DNA of 64,000 nt from Embiotoca jacksoni (Eukaryota > Chordata > Actinopteri > Embiotocidae), in the NCBI GenBank assembly GCA_022577435.1, contig JAKOON010000007.1:19526881-19590880 (forward strand). Direction: 5' to 3'. Positions 60,601 through 64,000 of this stretch are shown piece after piece (within the stretch, counting starts at the first letter, position 1; every line of letters starts with the position of its first letter). A program made the translations under genes and the position numbers. The notes below the pieces were generated by a model, which searched no databases, was not told the DNA's origin, and saw only the letters and a list, made by a program, of their open reading frames with translations.

Positions 60601-61309
60601 AACTCAGATGGAGAGTTTGGTGTGCTTTCCAGTCCCTGGTACAGTTCACTTATCCTGTGTATTGTGAACACAAAGTGACCCAGGCTCGCTTTGCTTCTCC
60701 GTAAATTGAGAGGTGTTCTTAATATTTTCTCCTGCATTGGGTTGACAAAATATTTGGAACACCTTTCAGTATGTGCAGTTCAGCTGCAACACAGAAAAAT
60801 CAAAAAAATAACAGTTATGAATCAAATATGGCAACACCTCTTAAATAGCTTAGTTTAAAGAGGACCAGGTGAAAACACCCTGAGAATTAAAAAAAAAAAA
60901 ATTGTTAGCAAAATAATTGCATGTGTTGAATTGCCAACCTATGATTTAGGACAGTTTCTAGTTACTCAGTGAACATAAATCAATAATAAACTTTCAGGGA
61001 AGGTAAATGTGTGTTAAAATGTAAAACAAAATCCATCATGGTGCCATGGTCCCAGTGAAAACAAGGATCAGTAACCATGTGCATTATATAATTAATCCAA
61101 TTTACCTGCATGATTGTGATCACGAGAAGGATTTGTTGTAGTATTTGCTCATTTTGAAGGTACTGTAGCTTATTCATTCAATTGAAAAGTTTTATTAATG
61201 CAGCTTAAGTAACCGATGTGTTTTCTCATGCAGCTACCCGAATGTAACCCTGTCCAAAATGGAGCTGTATGCCTCAGACCCATATGACAGAGCCAATGAA
61301 GTACTGAAG
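57530..61309 (+). CDS. cfap96: CFAP96 (C4orf47 / UPF0602) 5' part, four coding exons
   Basis: This is the 5' part of a spliced host gene. Exons are 57530-57629, 59810-60029, 60339-60476 and 61234-61309, together 534 nt or 178 codons, open throughout when joined. Every intron begins GT and ends AG, and the phases (1, 2, 2, 0) agree across all junctions. The product resembles vertebrate CFAP96, formerly C4orf47 or UPF0602, a cilium/centrosome-associated protein of about 310 residues. The recognisable family features are the N-terminal GKSDMERLGVF and IGDKY, then PFNE, NLGKAFLPCNG, GSGSYFGT and PPKKGSGY. About 130 C-terminal residues are expected in exons beyond the right edge. No signal peptide or membrane segment is seen. 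Intron 4 holds a dead Tc1 and an L2-type fragment; intron 1 holds a mariner fossil and a Harbinger-like end. Family assignment is from recognition of the protein, not a search. Confidence 0.85.
57745..57961 (+). mobile_element. Mariner N-terminal fossil in CFAP96 intron 1
   Basis: The plus strand reads KIGKSATLTPEMLQKTL, then VF and after a frame change HLKRGRTSL, matching the mariner transposase pattern KLGKSATETLEML...VFEWHKRFKEGR. It is truncated at both ends and has stops. Confidence 0.6.
57962..58210 (+). mobile_element. Harbinger-like terminal region in CFAP96 intron 1
   Basis: It starts GGGCCTCATGTGTAAACAGT, like fish Harbinger-type ends (GGGCCTCATTTATAAA), then has GTGCACATCTGCACACAATG and a CCTCAACACACCCACATTCA stretch common in such repeats. 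The opposite end was not found. The open 130-codon stretch at 58221-58613 beyond it was not recognised. Confidence 0.45.
58890..58927. repeat. 38-bp perfect AT-rich palindrome
   Basis: The core GATGTGTTATAT is followed by its exact reverse complement, and the symmetry extends through flanking TA units. It lies in CFAP96 intron 1. Confidence 0.93.
59570..59700 (+). mobile_element. Tc1-like 5' fragment in CFAP96 intron 1
   Basis: CCAAAATGTTATGACCACTC is the typical end of this family, followed by GGCACATGTCAAGGTCTGG and TGTTGGATGTGGGAAAAATA. It is truncated before the coding part. Confidence 0.55.
59810..60029 (+). CDS. cfap96: CFAP96 coding exon 2
   Basis: The acceptor AG is at 59808-59809 and the donor GTAAGA starts at 60030. 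The exon encodes about 73 residues beginning RPFNESAYRSRQM, rich in Arg, Lys and Gln, with the conserved KRNLGKAFLPCNG near its end. It is entered in phase 1 (codon CGT split across intron 1) and left in phase 2. Confidence 0.85.
60339..60476 (+). CDS. cfap96: CFAP96 coding exon 3
   Basis: The acceptor AG is at 60337-60338 after a pyrimidine-rich tract, and the donor GTTTAT starts at 60477. The exon encodes SGSGSYFGTLSGP and ends with TSPPKKGSGY, both typical of the family. Intron 2 is only 309 bp. The donor lacks the usual purine at +3, so it is weaker than the other donors here, but phase continuity with exon 4 supports it. Confidence 0.82.
61234..61309 (+). CDS. cfap96: CFAP96 coding exon 4
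   Basis: The acceptor AG is at 61232-61233 and the donor GTAACA starts at 61310. The 76-bp exon encodes YPNVTLSKMELYASDPYDRA followed by NEVLK and ends in phase 0. The following intron is at least 2.7 kb and contains a Tc1 copy; the next exon is not in the window. Confidence 0.78.
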
Positions 61310-61369
61310 GTAACATTTAAGCTGATTTTAGCTTAGGTCTTTTTTTTACATAAAGTTTTGAACTATTCA

Positions 61370-61540
61370 ATTCAATTCAATTCAATTCAACTTTATTTAT
61401 GTAGCGCCAAATCACAACATAGGTTAATTCATGGCACTTAACACATTAAAGTTCTTGCAGCAAGACATTACAATATTATACAGAGAAACCCAACAATTCA
61501 ACAATTCCCACATAAGCTAGGAGGGAAAAGCTAAAACTAT
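61370..61540 (-). mobile_element. L2-type LINE 3' end in CFAP96 intron 4
   Basis: Five ATTCA-type units lead into CTTTATTTATGTAGCGCCAA and ATCACAACAT, the same 3' end as elsewhere in the window. It is severely 5'-truncated, lies 60 bp after exon 4, and is antisense to the gene. Confidence 0.78.
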
Positions 61541-61878
61541 AATGAAGTAAAAATCTAGATTATATATTACTTTAGTTAGTGGGTGAAAAGATGTTTTAGT
61601 TGCCATTTATTCATCAGCTTCCACACCACTCATGTAAAATCAGGTTGATTAGTGATTGTGAAGAATGTAAATAATGTTAATAATCATCATCTGACTGCTG
61701 AGTGAGATATCAGAGCCTTTGAAATATTTTACTACAGAAACATCAAGCTAAAGTACTGCTGCAACACACCAGTTATAGTTAACTTAGAAGGTAATTTTGT
61801 AGAATAGATCATCTATTTTATCAAGGCATCATTTGACCACAAAAGTGTCAATTAATGCTTCCAACATTGATAAATGTA

Positions 61879-63530
61879 CAGTGGTGTGAAAAAGTGTTTG
61901 CTCCCTTTCTTATTTTTTTGCATGTTTGTCACATTTATCATCTCATTTAAGTGTGACAAACATGCAAAAAAAAAATAAGAAATGAACCAAGAATAAGATC
62001 ATCAAACAAATTTAAATATTAGTCAAAGATAACACAAGTAAACACAAAATGCAGTTTTTAAATGAATATTTTTATTATTCAGGGAGAAAAAACATCCAAA
62101 CCCACATGGCCCTGTGTGAAAAAGTGTTTGCCCCCTAAACCTAAACTGGTTGGGCCACCCTTAGCAGCAACAACTGCAATCAAGCGTTTGCGATAACTTG
62201 CAATGAGTCTTTTACAGCTGTGGAGGAATGTTGGCCGACTCATCTTGACAGAGTTGTTGTAATTCAGCCACATTGGAGGGTTTTCCAGCACCAACCTCCT
62301 TTTTAAGGTCATGCCACAGCATCTCAAGAGGATTCAGGTCAGGACTTTGACTAGGCCACTCCAAAGTCTTCATTTTGTTTTTCTTCATCCATTCAGAGGT
62401 GGACTTGCTGGTGTGTTTTGGATCATTGTCCTGCTGCAGAACCCAAGTTGGCTTCAGCTTGAGGTCACGAACAGATGGCCGGACATTCTCCTTCAGGATT
62501 TTTTGGTAGACAGTAGAATTCATGGTTCCATTTATCACAGCAAGTCTTCCAGGTCCTGAAGCAGCAAAACAGCCCCAGACCATCACACTACCACCACCAT
62601 ATTTTACTGTTGGTATGATGTTCTTCTTCTGAAATGTGGTGTTGCTTTTATGCCAGATGTAACGGGAACACACCTTCCAAAAAGTTCAACTTTTGTCTCG
62701 TCAGTCCACAGAGTATTTTCCCAAAAGTCTCAGGGATCATCAAGATGTTTTCTAGCAAAAATGAGACGAGCCTTAATGTTCTTTTTGCTCAGCGGTGGTT
62801 TTGGTCTTGGAACTCTGCCATGCAGCCATTTTTGCCCAGTCTCTTTCTGATGGTGGAGTCATGAACACTGACCTTAACTCAGGCAAGTGAGGCCTGCAGT
62901 TCTTTGGATGGTGTCGTGGGGTCTTTTGTGACCTCTCGGATGAGTCGTCGCTGTTCTTTTGGGGTAATTTTGGTCGGCCGGCCACTCCTGGGAAGGTTCA
63001 CCAGTGTTCCATGTTTTCTCCATTTGTGAATAATGGTTCTCACTGTGGTTCACTGGAGTCCCAAAGCTTTAGAAATGGCTTTATAACCTTTTCCAGACTG
63101 CTAGATCTCAATTACTTTCTTTCTCATTTGTTCCTGAATTTCTTTGGATCTCGGCATGATGTCTAGCTTTTGAGGATCTTTTGGTCTCCTTCACTTTGTC
63201 AGGCAGGTCCTATTGAAGTGATTTCTTGATTGAGAACAGGTGTGGCTAGAGAAATTGAATTCAGGTGTGATAAACCACAGTTAAGTTATGTTTTAACAGG
63301 AGGGGGCAAACACTTTTTCACACAGGGCCATGTGGGTTTGGATTTTTTTTTTCTCCCTTAATAATAAAAACCTTCATTTAAAAACTGCATTTTGTGTTTA
63401 CTTGTGTTATCTTTGACTAATATTTAATTTTTTTTGATGATCTGAAACATTTAAGTGTGACAGAAATGCAAAAAAATAAGAAATCAGGAGGGGGCAAACA
63501 CTTTTTCACACTTTTTCACACTTTTTCGTA
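61879..63530 (-). mobile_element. Tc1-type transposon copy B, inactive, in CFAP96 intron 4
   Basis: This is the same family as copy A, in minus orientation. The left end begins CAGTGGTGTGAAAAAGTGTT. The right end is altered: a short CTTTTTCACA-type unit is repeated three times at about 63500-63526. Near the left end, subterminal sequence at 61908-61934 is followed by its reverse complement at 61950-61980, forming a small extra hairpin that copy A lacks. Confidence 0.9.
62212..63157 (-). pseudogene. Tc1 transposase pseudogene (copy B)
   Basis: The frame starts at ATG 63157-63155 and ends at the stop at 62214-62212. It is 946 nt, two shorter than copy A. By eye the difference is two separate 1-nt deletions, one near 62825 and one near 62665. 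Stops at codon 19 (63103-63101) and codon 93 (62881-62879) match those of copy A. The codons that became stops 69 and 71 in copy A are still CAG and CGA here. The catalytic DD34E region remains open from 62673. It lies antisense to CFAP96 inside intron 4. Confidence 0.9.
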
Positions 63531-63574
63531 TGTGTGTGCGAATACACACATTGATATACTAAGTGCTAATTTCC

Positions 63575-64000
63575 AAAACAGTTGGCTTGCTGTGTAAAAT
63601 GCAAATAAATACAGCCTGTAATGATATAGAAATCATGATTTGCAAATTATCACCCATAAAACATGTGGGTTTATATGCTTATGAATACGTATTTAATGCA
63701 AAATAGAACATAGATAATATCAAATGTTAATACTGAGAAATATTATTGTTTTTTGGAAAATATATGCTCATTTTGAATTTGATGCCAGCAACACATTTAA
63801 CAAAAAAATGGGACAGGGGCATGTTTACCACTGTTTTGCATCACTTCTTCTTTAAACAACACTGTAAACTTTTGGGAACTGAGGAGACCAGTTACTGGAG
63901 TTTCTGAAGGGAAATGTGTCTCATTCTTGCCTGATATAGGATTTCAGCTGCTCAACAGTTAAGGTTCTCTTTTGTCTTATTTATTGATTCATGATGCGCG
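63575..64000 (-). mobile_element. Tc1-type element of family D, 3' part, cut by window edge
   Basis: The sequence is the minus-strand counterpart of the 3' end of element D: the TTTGAATTTGATGCCAGCAA and GGGACAGGGGCATG motifs, then a degenerate C terminus with TVEQLKSYI. It enters at 63575 and continues past 64000. Stops are visible, so it is inactive as far as seen. Confidence 0.78.

Noticed and set aside
1..64000. CRISPR arrays, phage, integrons or bacterial systems
   Set aside because: No regularly spaced direct repeats with unique spacers, and gene structure and repeats are vertebrate.

Overview
The window looks like teleost fish nuclear DNA. It is AT-rich, rich in microsatellites and crowded with repeat families typical of ray-finned fish: Tc1/mariner transposons, V-SINEs, L2-type and L1-type LINEs, a BEL/Pao retrotransposon, a tyrosine-recombinase retroelement, and hAT-like and Harbinger-like elements. 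There are no bacterial-style operons. Protein-coding host sequence is sparse. Family names come from recognising protein and repeat motifs by eye; no search was run.

Layout. 1-5 kb: microsatellites and an L2-type LINE 3' end on the minus strand. 5-10 kb: an LTR-like CT-rich repeat, a hAT-like MITE, a V-SINE, then a decayed tyrosine-recombinase (DIRS/Ngaro-like) retroelement holding a hAT-like insertion, and a 62-bp hairpin MITE. 10-18.4 kb: a tRNA-derived SINE, an L1-like LINE, and a nested cluster in which a Tc1-type transposon is split by an L2-type LINE, with remnants of a gypsy RNase H domain on both sides. 18.4-27 kb: mostly unrecognised DNA with long GT/CA tracts, mariner fossils, a BEL protease fragment and an L2-type LINE. 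27.3-37 kb: an L2-type reverse transcriptase broken by a BEL/Pao element. The 5-bp target duplication and the two LTRs lie in opposite orientation, so most of the BEL body appears to have been inverted after insertion. 38-47 kb: Harbinger-like and V-SINE copies, a 1.1-kb repeat bounded by hairpins and carrying two CTCF-like motifs, and a Tc1 copy with a nested insertion. 47-57 kb: more L2-type fragments, a full-length dead Tc1, then about 5.7 kb with little recognisable content.

The only host gene I can support is at 57.5-61.3 kb on the plus strand: the first four coding exons of CFAP96 (C4orf47, UPF0602 family), with consistent splice sites and reading phases. It runs off the right edge. Its introns hold a mariner fossil, a Harbinger-like end, a 38-bp AT palindrome, an L2-type fragment and a second dead Tc1 copy in inverted orientation to the one at 50 kb. 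The window ends inside another Tc1-type element.

No intact transposase, reverse transcriptase or integrase gene was found; all recognisable ones carry stops, frameshifts, truncations or lost catalytic residues. The best candidates for something undescribed are the inverted BEL element with its split LINE, the repeat-borne CTCF motif pair, and the two Tc1 copies that share the same stop codons.
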